Below are positions 48,875 through 57,922 of a stretch of 64,000 nucleotides of DNA, in pieces (positions within the stretch are counted from its first letter, which is position 1; the number at the start of each line of letters is the position of its first letter). The notes beneath the pieces are model-generated. The model saw only the letters and a program-made list of their open reading frames with translations, searched no databases and was not told the origin of the DNA. The stretch spans positions 831,501 to 895,500 of the forward strand of contig NZ_CP011058.1 in NCBI RefSeq assembly GCF_000961095.1, given 5' to 3'. The translations under genes and the position numbers were made by a program. This DNA is from Paenibacillus beijingensis (GTDB lineage Bacteria > Bacillota > Bacilli > Paenibacillales > Paenibacillaceae).

Positions 48875-50302
48875 TTACAACAAGGGCGAAAGCATATGCG
48901 CCACAACCTCGTACGCGCGCTGCCGGCGGGAACGCGAGGCGTAGGTGTGCAGATTCAGCTCGTAGCTGTCGTCCAAATCCTGTATGAAATCCTGCTCCAG
49001 CCGGCGGATCGCGCCCTTATCGTACAGCATTGCGTTAATTTCGAAGTTGCTGAAGAAGCTGCGCAGGTCCATATTCGCCGTGCCGACCGCCGCGACCAGT
49101 TCATCGACGATAAGCACTTTGGCGTGCAAGAACCCTTTCCGGTAACGGAAGATGCGTACGCCGGCCTCGAGCAGTTCCTGTACGTAGGACAGGGAAGCAT
49201 ACATGACGAGCTTGGAATCGGACACATGCGGCAGGATAAGCCGCACATCGACGCCGCTCAGCGCCGCCGTCCGCAGCCCCATCAGCACGCTGTGATCGGG
49301 AATGAAATAAGGCGTCGCTATATAGATACGTTTAGTCGCTGCGGCAATCGCCGAGAACATGCTTTCCAGAACGGAATCGGCATTGCTGTCCGGTCCGCTG
49401 GCGACAATCTGCACCTGTTCCGTGCCGCGGCAGCGGTGCTCCGGCATGTAGACGGCATCGTCCAGCTTCTCGCGGGCGGTAAACCACCAGTCGCGCATAA
49501 AGATCAGCTGCAAATAATAGACCGCATCCCCTTCAAGCCGCAGGTGGGTATCCCGCCAGAACCCGAGCTTTTTGTCCATTCCCAAATATTCGTCCCCGAT
49601 ATTGATGCCGCCCACAAAACCGGCCGTGCCGTCGATGACGGTGATTTTGCGGTGATCGCGGTAATTGATCCGTTTATCGAAGAATGCGATGCGCGGCGCG
49701 AGAAAACATTGGACCTGGACGCCGGCATCCCGGAGCTCATTGACAAAGGATGAGCGGATATCGATGCTGCCGACCCCATCGTAAATAAGGCGCACCTCCA
49801 CCCCTTCGCTCGCCTTGCGGACGAGCACCTCCTTGAACCGTTCGCCCGTTGCGTCGCTGCGGAACGTGTAGAAATCGAGATGTATATGATGACGCGCGCC
49901 TTCCATCGCCGACAGCATCGAGCTGTACGTTTTGTCCCCGTTCGTCAGCACCTCGCTCACGTTGCAGCCCGTAATCGGAAGCATCGAGAAACTGCTCAGC
50001 AGGTTGAACAGCCGCTCCTGGTGATGAAAGGCGGGATTGTCCATATCGGTCGGCCGGTTAACGAGCACGCTGCGGCGCAGCGCCTGCAGCTGCACTTCGC
50101 GGGCAATGACGCCCTGCTTCCGCACCCGGCGGCGATGCCGGTATTCCTGCGCAAGAAAGTAATACATGACAAAGCCGATTATCGGAAGCACAAACAGAAT
50201 GAGCAGCCACGCCACCGTTTTTGCCGGTTTGCGGTATTCGAGAATTAGTATGGTTGCGATTTGAAAAATAAACACGAGCAGCGCGGCGACCAGCCAGACC
50301 AT
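48875..50302 (-). CDS. cls: Cardiolipin synthase
   Basis: A 475-residue membrane phospholipase-D-superfamily enzyme joining two phosphatidylglycerol molecules. It has two N-terminal helices (VAALLVFIFQIATILILEY and AWLLILFVLPIIGFVMYYFL) and two HKD motifs, HRKITVIDGTAGF and HAKVLIVDELVAA. AAAGAGGTGCACTT precedes the ATG. It is monocistronic; its 3' end abuts a repeat element. Confidence 0.96.
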   Translation of the reverse strand: MVWLVAALLVFIFQIATILILEYRKPAKTVAWLLILFVLPIIGFVMYYFLAQEYRHRRRVRKQGVIAREVQLQALRRSVLVNRPTDMDNPAFHHQERLFNLLSSFSMLPITGCNVSEVLTNGDKTYSSMLSAMEGARHHIHLDFYTFRSDATGERFKEVLVRKASEGVEVRLIYDGVGSIDIRSSFVNELRDAGVQVQCFLAPRIAFFDKRINYRDHRKITVIDGTAGFVGGINIGDEYLGMDKKLGFWRDTHLRLEGDAVYYLQLIFMRDWWFTAREKLDDAVYMPEHRCRGTEQVQIVASGPDSNADSVLESMFSAIAAATKRIYIATPYFIPDHSVLMGLRTAALSGVDVRLILPHVSDSKLVMYASLSYVQELLEAGVRIFRYRKGFLHAKVLIVDELVAAVGTANMDLRSFFSNFEINAMLYDKGAIRRLEQDFIQDLDDSYELNLHTYASRSRRQRAYEVVAHMLSPLL

Positions 50303-50449
50303 AAGTGCACCTCTTTCGAACGTATTGGTTGTACCTATTAGAACGATCCTGAAAAACCGTTACCATTACAGGTTGTTCTTGGATGCTAACGGAAGCAGTG
50401 AGCTTGTCGATTAACTGTTCATAACTTCGGAAATCTGCGGAAGACCACA

Positions 50450-50580
50450 AAATGTATGCGAAAAATCATACATAATGAGCGGCACACACACCGAATCAGT
50501 CGATTCTAATCGAAAATTCATATACAAAACGTGATTTGAGCCCTGATTCTGTATATGTATTCGAAAAATCATATACATTC
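50450..50580. repeat. Three copies of a GAAAAATCATA-type motif
   Basis: GTATGCGAAAAATCATACAT (from 50453), TCTAATCGAAAATTCATATA (from 50505) and GTATTCGAAAAATCATATAC (from about 50556) occur in tandem in the cls upstream spacer. Each contains a near-palindromic TATG/CATA core. Confidence 0.6.
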
Positions 50581-50730
50581 TCTGCATGTGTCCGTTCAAC
50601 ATTAAAACTTTCCACAATGAATCGACAGCCTCGCAGTGGACGTTATTCAGCTCATGTTGTTCGATTTGAAAATCTAACGGAAGTATCGGACCTTATTTCT
50701 GTTTTTCTGTCTGAAAATAGACCATTTTGA

Positions 50731-50814
50731 ATCGAATAAGAGCTGTCAGTTCCGTTAAATATCCAAATGGGCTCATAAATGCAAAATAAGAGCACGGAGT
50801 TCCGTTAGATCATC
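50731..50814. repeat. Intergenic repeat, family 3, copy B (two units)
   Basis: GAATAAGAGCTGTCAGTTCC, GTTAAAT and, after a gap, AAATAAGAGCACGGAGTTCC, GTTAGAT are two related units. The second, with its preceding GGGCTCATAAATGC, matches the complement of 41327-41373. Confidence 0.8.
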
Positions 50815-50854
50815 TTGACTGCTGCCACACCGCCCTCCGGATCCTACCGTGTTT

Positions 50855-51010
50855 CGCACTCTGACAGCTCCGACCGTTCCTCACTCACGCTCCCGCTCCT
50901 ACCGCTCCTACCATTCCTACCACTCCGACCGTTCCCTCACGCTCCTACCACTCCGACCGCTCCTACCATTCCTCCCGCTCCTCGCGTACTTCCCGCTTCT
51001 CCCGTTCCTC
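50855..51010. repeat. Degenerate short tandem repeats at the mrpG 3' end
   Basis: Units of the type CTCCTACCATTCC, CTCCGACCGTTCC and CTCCCGCTCCTACCG recur. The part above 50963 encodes the Arg/Glu-rich tail of MrpG; the rest lies beyond its stop codon. Confidence 0.75.
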
Positions 51011-51355
51011 CCGCGCGCGCTTCAACTCGCCCTTCAGATCGTCCCGCACGCTGTGCCGCCACAAGGAAACGCCCGTCCGGTAAGCCGCCCGCCCGTTCAA
51101 GTGGCCCGCCACCGGCCCGGTCATAAAGACAAACACGATGCCTAGTAACAGCTTTGCACTCACATGGCCGAGGTAAAACATAAAATAAAGAAATGCGCCG
51201 GTTAATACGGCAAGCACGCCGAGCGTCGCGCTTTTGGTCGCGGCATGCGACCTCAAGTAGACGTCCGGAAGCCGGATCAGTCCAAACGCGCTGAGCGCGC
51301 TGACCAAAGCGCCGAACAGCACCAGCAGGCCGATCAGCAGCTCACCGGCTCCCAT
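50963..51355 (-). CDS. mrpG: Mrp antiporter subunit G
   Basis: A 130-residue subunit of the Mrp Na+(K+)/H+ antiporter with three helices and the family segment SAFGLIRLPDVYLRSHAATK. ATG 51355 lies inside the mrpF 3' end with GGAG six bases upstream; a longer start at 51379 is less likely. The C-terminus (RAREEREKREVREEREEW) is an unusual Arg/Glu-rich extension produced by short repeats. It is the last gene of mrpA(B)CDEFG. Confidence 0.92.
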   Translation of the reverse strand: MGAGELLIGLLVLFGALVSALSAFGLIRLPDVYLRSHAATKSATLGVLAVLTGAFLYFMFYLGHVSAKLLLGIVFVFMTGPVAGHLNGRAAYRTGVSLWRHSVRDDLKGELKRAREEREKREVREEREEW

Positions 51356-51635
51356 TATCGTCTCCGCGTTCAATGACATCACCTCTTTCAATATATCTGG
51401 CAAATGCCGTTGTGCCGATAAACGTCAAAATCCCGATGACCAAAATAATATCGAAGTAGGCCCGCGTTTGAAACAGCATGCATATGACCGCGATCATCGA
51501 CAGCAGAATGACGCCGATCGTGTCGAGCGCCGCAATCCGGTCCGCCATCGACGGCCCTTTGATGAGCCGATACAAACAGCCGAGCACAGCCAGCGACAGC
51601 AGGATAAGCGATGCAAGCAGCAGATTCGACAGCAT
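51342..51635 (-). CDS. mrpF: Mrp antiporter subunit F
   Basis: A 97-residue three-helix membrane subunit of the Mrp complex. The motif YRLIKGPSMADRIAALDTIG is typical of MrpF/MnhF. It overlaps mrpE at its start and mrpG at its end, consistent with translational coupling in the operon. Confidence 0.95.
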   Translation of the reverse strand: MLSNLLLASLILLSLAVLGCLYRLIKGPSMADRIAALDTIGVILLSMIAVICMLFQTRAYFDIILVIGILTFIGTTAFARYIERGDVIERGDDNGSR

Positions 51636-52111
51636 TAGCGGGTCACCTCCATTATCGCTTTTTCAAATGTTCCTTTAATCTGCTTCGACAGCAGCTCCGT
51701 GTCTTCAATGTCCATCGCGTGAATGTATAAGGTGCGTCCGTCCCGCGACACGTCCAGCGTCAGCGTCCCCGGCGTCAGGCAGATGAGACAGGAGAGCAAC
51801 GTGACTTCCCAATCCGATTTCAGCTCGGTAGCATACGCGAATATTCCGGGGCGGATATTCAGCTTCGGCCGGACGATCTGGCCCATGACAGTGAAGCTGG
51901 AGACGACCAGCTCTTTCAGAAACAGCAGCAGCAGCTTGACGACGGCCCACACCCGTTTCATATAAAACCCCTCCGGCCAGAAACGATGCAGCAGACCGAT
52001 CAGCGCCATGCCGAGCAAATAGCCGACCGCAAACCGCGGATAGGACCATTCACCCGATAGAAACATCCAAACGACAGCAACGACGAGATTCAACAAAATT
52101 TGCAGCGCCAT
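51635..52111 (-). CDS. mrpE: Mrp antiporter subunit E
   Basis: A 158-residue membrane subunit with N-terminal helices and a cytosolic part. The segment TLLSCLICLTPGTLTLDVS is the MrpE/MnhE hallmark, followed by YIHAMDIED. It begins four bases before the end of the spacer after mrpD and abuts mrpF. Confidence 0.95.
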   Translation of the reverse strand: MALQILLNLVVAVVWMFLSGEWSYPRFAVGYLLGMALIGLLHRFWPEGFYMKRVWAVVKLLLLFLKELVVSSFTVMGQIVRPKLNIRPGIFAYATELKSDWEVTLLSCLICLTPGTLTLDVSRDGRTLYIHAMDIEDTELLSKQIKGTFEKAIMEVTR

Positions 52112-52115
52112 CCCA

Positions 52116-53594
52116 CTACTCCTTTAGTACCGCATCAATATACACAGACGGGTGGACAAGCGCGTCCGACGCCTGGGAAACGAACGAATAGACCCACTCG
52201 GAGCCGATACCGAGCAGCACGATAAGCACGCACAGCCCCACCGCCGAGTAAACCGTCCCTTTGCCGGGCGGCAACTGAGGCTGAGGGTCCGATTTTTCTT
52301 CACCAAAAAAAGCCTGGATAAAAATCCGCATCATGGAATACAGCACGAGGAAGCTCGAAGCCAAGCCGATGGCGGTCAATGCGTATTCATGATCGGCCAG
52401 GCCGCCCCGGACCATCAGCAGTTTGCCGGGAAAGCCGCTGAGCGGCGGGATGCCGACGAGTGCCAGCGCGACAATGAAAAACATCCATCCCAGTAGCGGG
52501 TACCGCTTGATCATGCCGCCCATCTCCTGCAGCCGGCTCGTCCCGGCCGCCTGGATGATCATGCCGCCCAGCATGAACATAAGCGCTTTGGCGACCATAT
52601 CGTGCAGCAAATAAAACACCGCGCCATCCAGCGCATCCCGGGAAGCGACCGCGATGCCAAAGGCGATGAAGCCGACGCTGATCACCACGTTATAATTCAA
52701 GATCCGGTAAATATCCGAGAAAGCAATCGCCCCGATCCCTCCCAGTATCATCGTGGACGCCGCCATCCAGCCGATCAAATCATGTGCGACTCCCGCATCG
52801 TGGTAGAAAATAAGCGTAAAAACGCGAATGATGGCGTACAGCCCCACCTTGGTGAGCAATGCGCCGAACAGCGCCGACACCGCAGCCGGCGGCGCGCTGT
52901 AGGAACCGGGCAGCCAGAAGAAGAGGAACAGCCCCGCCTTCAGGGCGAACACAATGAGAAACAGCACGGCGATAACGTTCAGCATTCCGCCCTGCCCCGC
53001 TTCCGCCACGCGGACGGACAAGTGCGCCATGTTGAGCGTGCCGACCACTCCGTACAAATAAGCGACCGCCGCGACGAACAAGGTCGAGGATACGATATTG
53101 ATCAATATATATTTCAGCGTCTCGCGCAGCTGCCGCTTTGTGCCGCCGAGCACGATCAGCGCGTAAGAGGCGATGAGCAGCACCTCGAAGCAGACGAACA
53201 GGTTGAACAAATCGCCGGTCAAGAACGAACCGGATACGCCCGCCAGCAAAAAGTGGAAAAAAGGATAAAAATAATGCCGCTCCCGCTGCTCCCCGATCGT
53301 GCGGAACGCATACAGCAGACAGGCAGCCGCGACAACCGACGTCGTCAGCACGAGCAGAGCCGCCAGCATGTCGGCCACGAACACGATGCCGTACGGCGCC
53401 ATCCATCCGCCCATTTGCAGCGTCTGGATTCCTCGATGCCCCACCTGGTACACCATCACCGCGGCAGAAGCGGCGCACAGCAGCACGCCGAACATGCTGA
53501 TCCACCGCTGCAGCGCGAGCCGGCCGTTCAGGAAGATCAGCAGCACCGCCGTGCACAGCGGAATGAGGAGCGGGAAGACGATCAGGTTATTCAT
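52116..53594 (-). CDS. mrpD: Mrp antiporter subunit D
   Basis: A 492-residue polytopic protein related to NuoN/NuoM of complex I, with about 14 helices. It contains GDLFNLFVCFEVLLIASYAL and FALKAGLFLFFWLPGSYSAP (the conserved Lys and proton-channel helix). MrpA and MrpD are the presumed ion-translocating subunits. It overlaps mrpC by eight bases. Confidence 0.96.
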   Translation of the reverse strand: MNNLIVFPLLIPLCTAVLLIFLNGRLALQRWISMFGVLLCAASAAVMVYQVGHRGIQTLQMGGWMAPYGIVFVADMLAALLVLTTSVVAAACLLYAFRTIGEQRERHYFYPFFHFLLAGVSGSFLTGDLFNLFVCFEVLLIASYALIVLGGTKRQLRETLKYILINIVSSTLFVAAVAYLYGVVGTLNMAHLSVRVAEAGQGGMLNVIAVLFLIVFALKAGLFLFFWLPGSYSAPPAAVSALFGALLTKVGLYAIIRVFTLIFYHDAGVAHDLIGWMAASTMILGGIGAIAFSDIYRILNYNVVISVGFIAFGIAVASRDALDGAVFYLLHDMVAKALMFMLGGMIIQAAGTSRLQEMGGMIKRYPLLGWMFFIVALALVGIPPLSGFPGKLLMVRGGLADHEYALTAIGLASSFLVLYSMMRIFIQAFFGEEKSDPQPQLPPGKGTVYSAVGLCVLIVLLGIGSEWVYSFVSQASDALVHPSVYIDAVLKE

Positions 53595-53925
53595 CTTGGT
53601 CTCCCTTCAGCTGCTCCATATCGTCGGTGCCGAGCTTTTGATACGCTTTATAGGCCAGCACGAAGAAGAACGAGGTGACCCCGAAGCTGATCACAATCGA
53701 CGTCAAAATAAGAGCCTGCGGAAGCGGATCGACATATGACTTCGCATGCTCGCCGAGCAGCGGCGGCGCTCCTTTTTTGGGCCGGGACATCGTCAGCAGC
53801 AGCAAGTGGACGCCGTGGGTAAGCAGCGAGGTGCCGAGAATGATGCGCAGCAAGCTTTTGGACAAAATGAGATAGACGCCGACCGCAAACAGCACGCCGA
53901 TCGCCAAAGACATGTACAGCTCCAT
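53587..53925 (-). CDS. mrpC: Mrp antiporter subunit C
   Basis: A 112-residue NuoK-like subunit with three helices, beginning MELYMSLAIGVLFAVGVYLI and containing GTSLLTHGVHLLLL and DPLPQALILTSIVISFG. It starts two bases after the mrpA stop and overlaps mrpD. Confidence 0.96.
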   Translation of the reverse strand: MELYMSLAIGVLFAVGVYLILSKSLLRIILGTSLLTHGVHLLLLTMSRPKKGAPPLLGEHAKSYVDPLPQALILTSIVISFGVTSFFFVLAYKAYQKLGTDDMEQLKGDQDE

Positions 53926-53927
53926 GA

Positions 53928-56849
53928 CTATATGTCCCTCCCTATCGTAAAAATGATGGTCATCGTGACGCCTACGACGGACAAATAGACGCCCAGATCA
54001 AACAGCACGGCCGTCGCCAGCTCCGTCCTGCCGAGCAGCGGCAAATCGAAATAACCGAACGCATGGCTGAGGAACGGCGCGTCGAACAGGAACGAGCCGA
54101 TCCCCGTCAGCAGGGCGATCATCAGTCCGGCTGCCGTCAAGCTGCGGAAGTCGACCGGGATGACCTGCTCCATCGTGTTCATGCCGAAGGCCATGGATAG
54201 CAGCACGAGCGCCGATGAGGTCAACAGCGCCGCGATAAAACCTCCGCCCGGCTCATGGTGACCGGAGAAAAACAGGTACAAGGCGAACGTCAGGATGAGA
54301 AAAATGACCGCTTTCGATACCGTCCTCAGGATGACATCGTTGCTTGCGGGCAGATGAATGTCCGGCCGCCTCTTGCCCTTCATGCGCACCGCGTGCGGCT
54401 CCCGGCGGCCGGTGCGCAACCGCGAGCCGCCGGCGGCATCGTCCGGATCCAGGCTGAGCTTGATGAGCGCGTAGATGCCGAGCGACGCAATGCCGAGCAC
54501 CGTAATTTCCAGCAGCGTATCGAATCCTCTGAAATCGACGAGAATGACGTTCACCACATTTTTCCCGCCCGCCGAATGATAGCTTTCCTGCAGAAAGAAC
54601 TCGGAGATCGAGCCGAACGTCGGGCTGCCGCTTGCTCCCAGCGCGATTAACGTGACGACAGCGCCAACGCCGGTCGCGATCAAGAAATTGGTCAGCTTGA
54701 ACCTCAGCGCGGACACTTCCCTTTTTAATTTGGGCAGGTGGTAAAAGCAGAGCAGGAACAACGTGACGGATACCGTTTCGACGATCATTTGCGTCAGCGC
54801 CAAGTCCGGCGCCCGGAACAGCACGAAGAACAGCGTCACCATATAACCCGCCGCACCGGTCCAAATTATGGCCATCAGCCGCGAGCGGGCAAACGGCACG
54901 GCCGCGGCCGAGACAATCAGCACGGCGATAATGACCGCTTCATATAGGGAAAGCGGCGCATACTGCGACATGTCGATCCGGAGCGAGCCCGACAGGAACA
55001 TCGTAATCCCGAGCGCCGCGATGAAGAAGACGAAGATGTAGCTCAAGTAATCGCGTACCGAGCCGGTCATATAGGCGCCCGTCAGGCGGGCTGCCCCCCG
55101 CTCGGCTGTACTTAGGCTCCAGTCGTAAGCGCGGTTCAGCGAGATGCGGGTGAACAGCGGCTCGCGCAGCGGCTTAAACCACCTGTGCAGCTTATAAAGA
55201 ACGATGCCGGCCGCAATAATGCCCGCCGTCATGAACACTTCCGGAGTCCAGCCGTGCCAGAAGGCGATATGAACGGCGAGGTGCTCATCCGCCGGCAGCG
55301 TGCGCGGTACAATCGCGGCTATCGCCGGCTCGATAAGCGAGTGAGAGAGCAGGTTCGGGAACAGCCCGAACACGAGCGCCAGCAGCCCGAGCACAGCGGG
55401 CGGAATAAGCATGCCGAGCGGCGCTTCATGGGGCTTGCGCTCCAGCTTGTCCGGCTGCAGCGGACCGGTAAACGTCCGAAACAGCAGAATCATGCTGTAG
55501 ACGAAGGTGAACACGCTCGCCATCCAGGCGACGGCCGGAATGAGCACGCTCCACGTCTGCGCGTTCCAGACGTCCATATGAAGCGTGTCCAGCACCGCCA
55601 TCAGGAACATCTCTTTGCTCAAATATCCGCCAAACGGCGGCAGGCCCGCCATCGAAAACGTGCCGAACAGCGCAATCGTGAACGTGACAGGCATAAGCGG
55701 CAGCAGGCCGCCCAGCTTGCGGATGTCGCGCGTCCCCGTTTCATGGTCGACGATGTCGGCCACCATGAACAGCGCGCCTTTGAAGGCGGCGTGATTCACA
55801 ATGTGGAAGACGGCGGCCGTAACCGCCCCGGTATAAAGCAGCGCTTCCGCCCCCGCAGCGGAAGCGGCGGCGGAGCCTAATCCGAGCAGGCTCATGATGA
55901 GGCCCAATTGACTGACGGTTGAAAATGCGAGCATCGCCTTCAAATCCGTCTGCTTTAGCGCCCGGAACGAGCCGTAAATGAGCGTCATCAGCCCGAATCC
56001 CGAGACGAGCCAGAACCACTCCGCCGCTCCCGCAAAGAACGGATTGAACCGGGCAACGAGATAGAGCCCCGCCTTCACCATCGTCGCCGAATGCAAATAC
56101 GCGCTGACCGGCGTCGGGGCCTCCATCGCATCCGGCAGCCAGATGTGAAACGGAAATTGCGCGGACTTCGTAAACGCACCAAGCAGGATCAGCAGCATGG
56201 CCGGAATAAATAATTCGTGAGCGGCCAGCGTGCCCGCCTGATCGATGATGCCGCGAATGCTGAACGTGCCGCTCATCACATACAGGAGAATGAATCCCGC
56301 CAGCATCGCGAGTCCGCCGAATACGGTGATCAGCATCGATTTGAGCGCGCCGTAGCGGGACCGTTCCCGATGATGCCAGAAGGCGATCAGCAGAAATGAC
56401 GAGATGCTCGTCAGCTCCCAGAAACCGTACAGGACCATCATGTTATCCGAGAGCACGACGCCGAGCATCGCACCCATGAACAGCAGCAGATAGACGTAGA
56501 AGGTTCGAACCTGCTCCTTGTTTTTATCCAAATAAAAGATGGAATAAAGAACGACAAGCGAGCCGATGCCGGAAATCAACAGGGCGAACAATAAGCTGAG
56601 CCCATCCAGCTGAACGGTAAAATCGATGCCGAGCGACGGCATCCAAGGCAGTGACGCGAATTCCCCTCCTTGCCGGACGAACGGAATGCGGCTTACAAAA
56701 TAACCGAACAATACGGCCGGTCCCGGAAGGACGAGCCATCCGGCATGAACGCGGCGCAGCAGCCTGCCGAGCAGCGGCACAGCGGATGCAAGCAAAAAAG
56801 GTACGATGATCGCAACGTGCAGCAAAGACAACTTTTTCTCTCCCCTCAT
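53928..56849 (-). CDS. mrpA: Mrp antiporter subunit A fused to subunit B
   Basis: A single frame of about 970 residues. The first 800 residues are MrpA (NuoL-like; MVLYGFWELTSISSFLLIAF, FPFHIWLPDAMEAPTPVSAY). A charged linker (GSRLRTGRREPHAVRMKGKR) leads to a C-terminal MrpB domain (TVSKAVIFLILTFALYLFFS, SGHHEPGGGFIAALL). Separate mrpB is absent, so the fusion is complete. The start is ATG 56849 or TTG 56831; the latter has GGGGAG eight bases upstream. It heads the operon exchanging Na+ or K+ for H+. Confidence 0.94.
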   Translation of the reverse strand: MRGEKKLSLLHVAIIVPFLLASAVPLLGRLLRRVHAGWLVLPGPAVLFGYFVSRIPFVRQGGEFASLPWMPSLGIDFTVQLDGLSLLFALLISGIGSLVVLYSIFYLDKNKEQVRTFYVYLLLFMGAMLGVVLSDNMMVLYGFWELTSISSFLLIAFWHHRERSRYGALKSMLITVFGGLAMLAGFILLYVMSGTFSIRGIIDQAGTLAAHELFIPAMLLILLGAFTKSAQFPFHIWLPDAMEAPTPVSAYLHSATMVKAGLYLVARFNPFFAGAAEWFWLVSGFGLMTLIYGSFRALKQTDLKAMLAFSTVSQLGLIMSLLGLGSAAASAAGAEALLYTGAVTAAVFHIVNHAAFKGALFMVADIVDHETGTRDIRKLGGLLPLMPVTFTIALFGTFSMAGLPPFGGYLSKEMFLMAVLDTLHMDVWNAQTWSVLIPAVAWMASVFTFVYSMILLFRTFTGPLQPDKLERKPHEAPLGMLIPPAVLGLLALVFGLFPNLLSHSLIEPAIAAIVPRTLPADEHLAVHIAFWHGWTPEVFMTAGIIAAGIVLYKLHRWFKPLREPLFTRISLNRAYDWSLSTAERGAARLTGAYMTGSVRDYLSYIFVFFIAALGITMFLSGSLRIDMSQYAPLSLYEAVIIAVLIVSAAAVPFARSRLMAIIWTGAAGYMVTLFFVLFRAPDLALTQMIVETVSVTLFLLCFYHLPKLKREVSALRFKLTNFLIATGVGAVVTLIALGASGSPTFGSISEFFLQESYHSAGGKNVVNVILVDFRGFDTLLEITVLGIASLGIYALIKLSLDPDDAAGGSRLRTGRREPHAVRMKGKRRPDIHLPASNDVILRTVSKAVIFLILTFALYLFFSGHHEPGGGFIAALLTSSALVLLSMAFGMNTMEQVIPVDFRSLTAAGLMIALLTGIGSFLFDAPFLSHAFGYFDLPLLGRTELATAVLFDLGVYLSVVGVTMTIIFTIGRDI

Positions 56850-57109
56850 CTTCATCTCTTCGTTAGTTTTTCCAACTGCAGGAAATCTAGAAGTGTGGTG
56901 AAAAACATGCAGCCTACGGTCGGTATGGGTTTCCACTCGCTACACAGCACCCGATTTTGCACGGCACCCGGAAAAAAGCAAAAAGAGCCCGCTTTTGGCA
57001 GGCTCCTCCAGTTTCATGCATATGCGGTTTTGTAACTTAGCTACGGTTAAGTATACTGTGATTGCCGTGTGCTGTCAAAACGAAATAACGAACATCATTA
57101 CGTTAGTAA
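56850..57109. other. Spacer upstream of the mrp operon
   Basis: It should hold the mrp promoter. A GAGCC/GGCTC hairpin lies near 56982-57006. The downstream part is the 3' side of the ABC permease transcript. Nothing more was recognised. Confidence 0.35.
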
Positions 57110-57922
57110 TTACGCCGCCACATCGCGTTTGCGGAACAGCGTCCACGTAACCGCGAGGAACAGAACGTAATAGACGGCAAGCACGCCGAGCGAAAATCCG
57201 AACGTCATTCCGTTGTCGCCCGGGGCGCCGCTCAAATAGCCGGTCAGATTCAAATGGACGAGGAAAATGTATTCGATCCATTCATATCTTTCCATCATCG
57301 CCCGCAGCAGTGTCGCAATCGTCGAGCCCATCAGCACGATGAACAGCGACAGGCCGATCGCAAGTCCGTTGCTGCGGAAGACGGTGGACAGCATAAATGC
57401 AAGCGTAATGACAACGACCATGGAAATCCACTGCAGCGCGTAATAAGAAAGCATATAATTCCAGACGCCGACGTTTAGATTCGTGCCCAGATCCGCAATC
57501 GCGGACGCTTGCCCTCCGCTGTAGCCGAATACGATCATGTTGATCACAACTGCGGCCGCAAACAGAATGACCGTACTAAGCAGCGAAAAGAGCAGCAGCG
57601 AAACATATTTGGACAATAAAATTTTGGAACGGGACCACGGCCGAATGAGCAGCAGCTTGATCGTTCCCGCCGAAAATTCCCCGGCGACGCTGTCCGCCGC
57701 CACGACAACGGTGAAGATCGTCACGAGTTGGAGCATAACAAGCGACTCGTACAGCATCATCGTCCACATGGAAGGCTGCCCGCTGCTGACGGAGTTGGCA
57801 ATGAGGGAGACGGCAAGCACGCCGATCACCGGAAACGCGAGCATGATCCACGTGCGGATGCGCCGGTACAGCTTCATATTTTCGTTTCGAACCAGCTGCC
57901 AAAAATCAAACAATTTGTTCAC
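57110..57922 (-). CDS. ABC-2 type transporter permease
   Basis: A 270-residue membrane protein with six helices (ABC-2 family), starting at GTG 57922 directly behind a GGGGGG tract within the ATPase gene 3' end. The segment VAGEFSAGTIKLLLIRPWSRSK matches the family (often V-x-x-E-x-x-x-G-T). It pairs with the ATPase, overlapping by 17 bases; together they make an exporter. The longer open frame upstream is not likely coding. Confidence 0.92.
   Translation of the reverse strand: MNKLFDFWQLVRNENMKLYRRIRTWIMLAFPVIGVLAVSLIANSVSSGQPSMWTMMLYESLVMLQLVTIFTVVVAADSVAGEFSAGTIKLLLIRPWSRSKILLSKYVSLLLFSLLSTVILFAAAVVINMIVFGYSGGQASAIADLGTNLNVGVWNYMLSYYALQWISMVVVITLAFMLSTVFRSNGLAIGLSLFIVLMGSTIATLLRAMMERYEWIEYIFLVHLNLTGYLSGAPGDNGMTFGFSLGVLAVYYVLFLAVTWTLFRKRDVAA

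Noticed and set aside
52602..53678. A 358-codon plus-strand frame opposite mrpD
   Set aside because: Antisense shadow of mrpD; composition is His/Arg/Gln-rich, as expected from reverse-reading membrane-protein codons.
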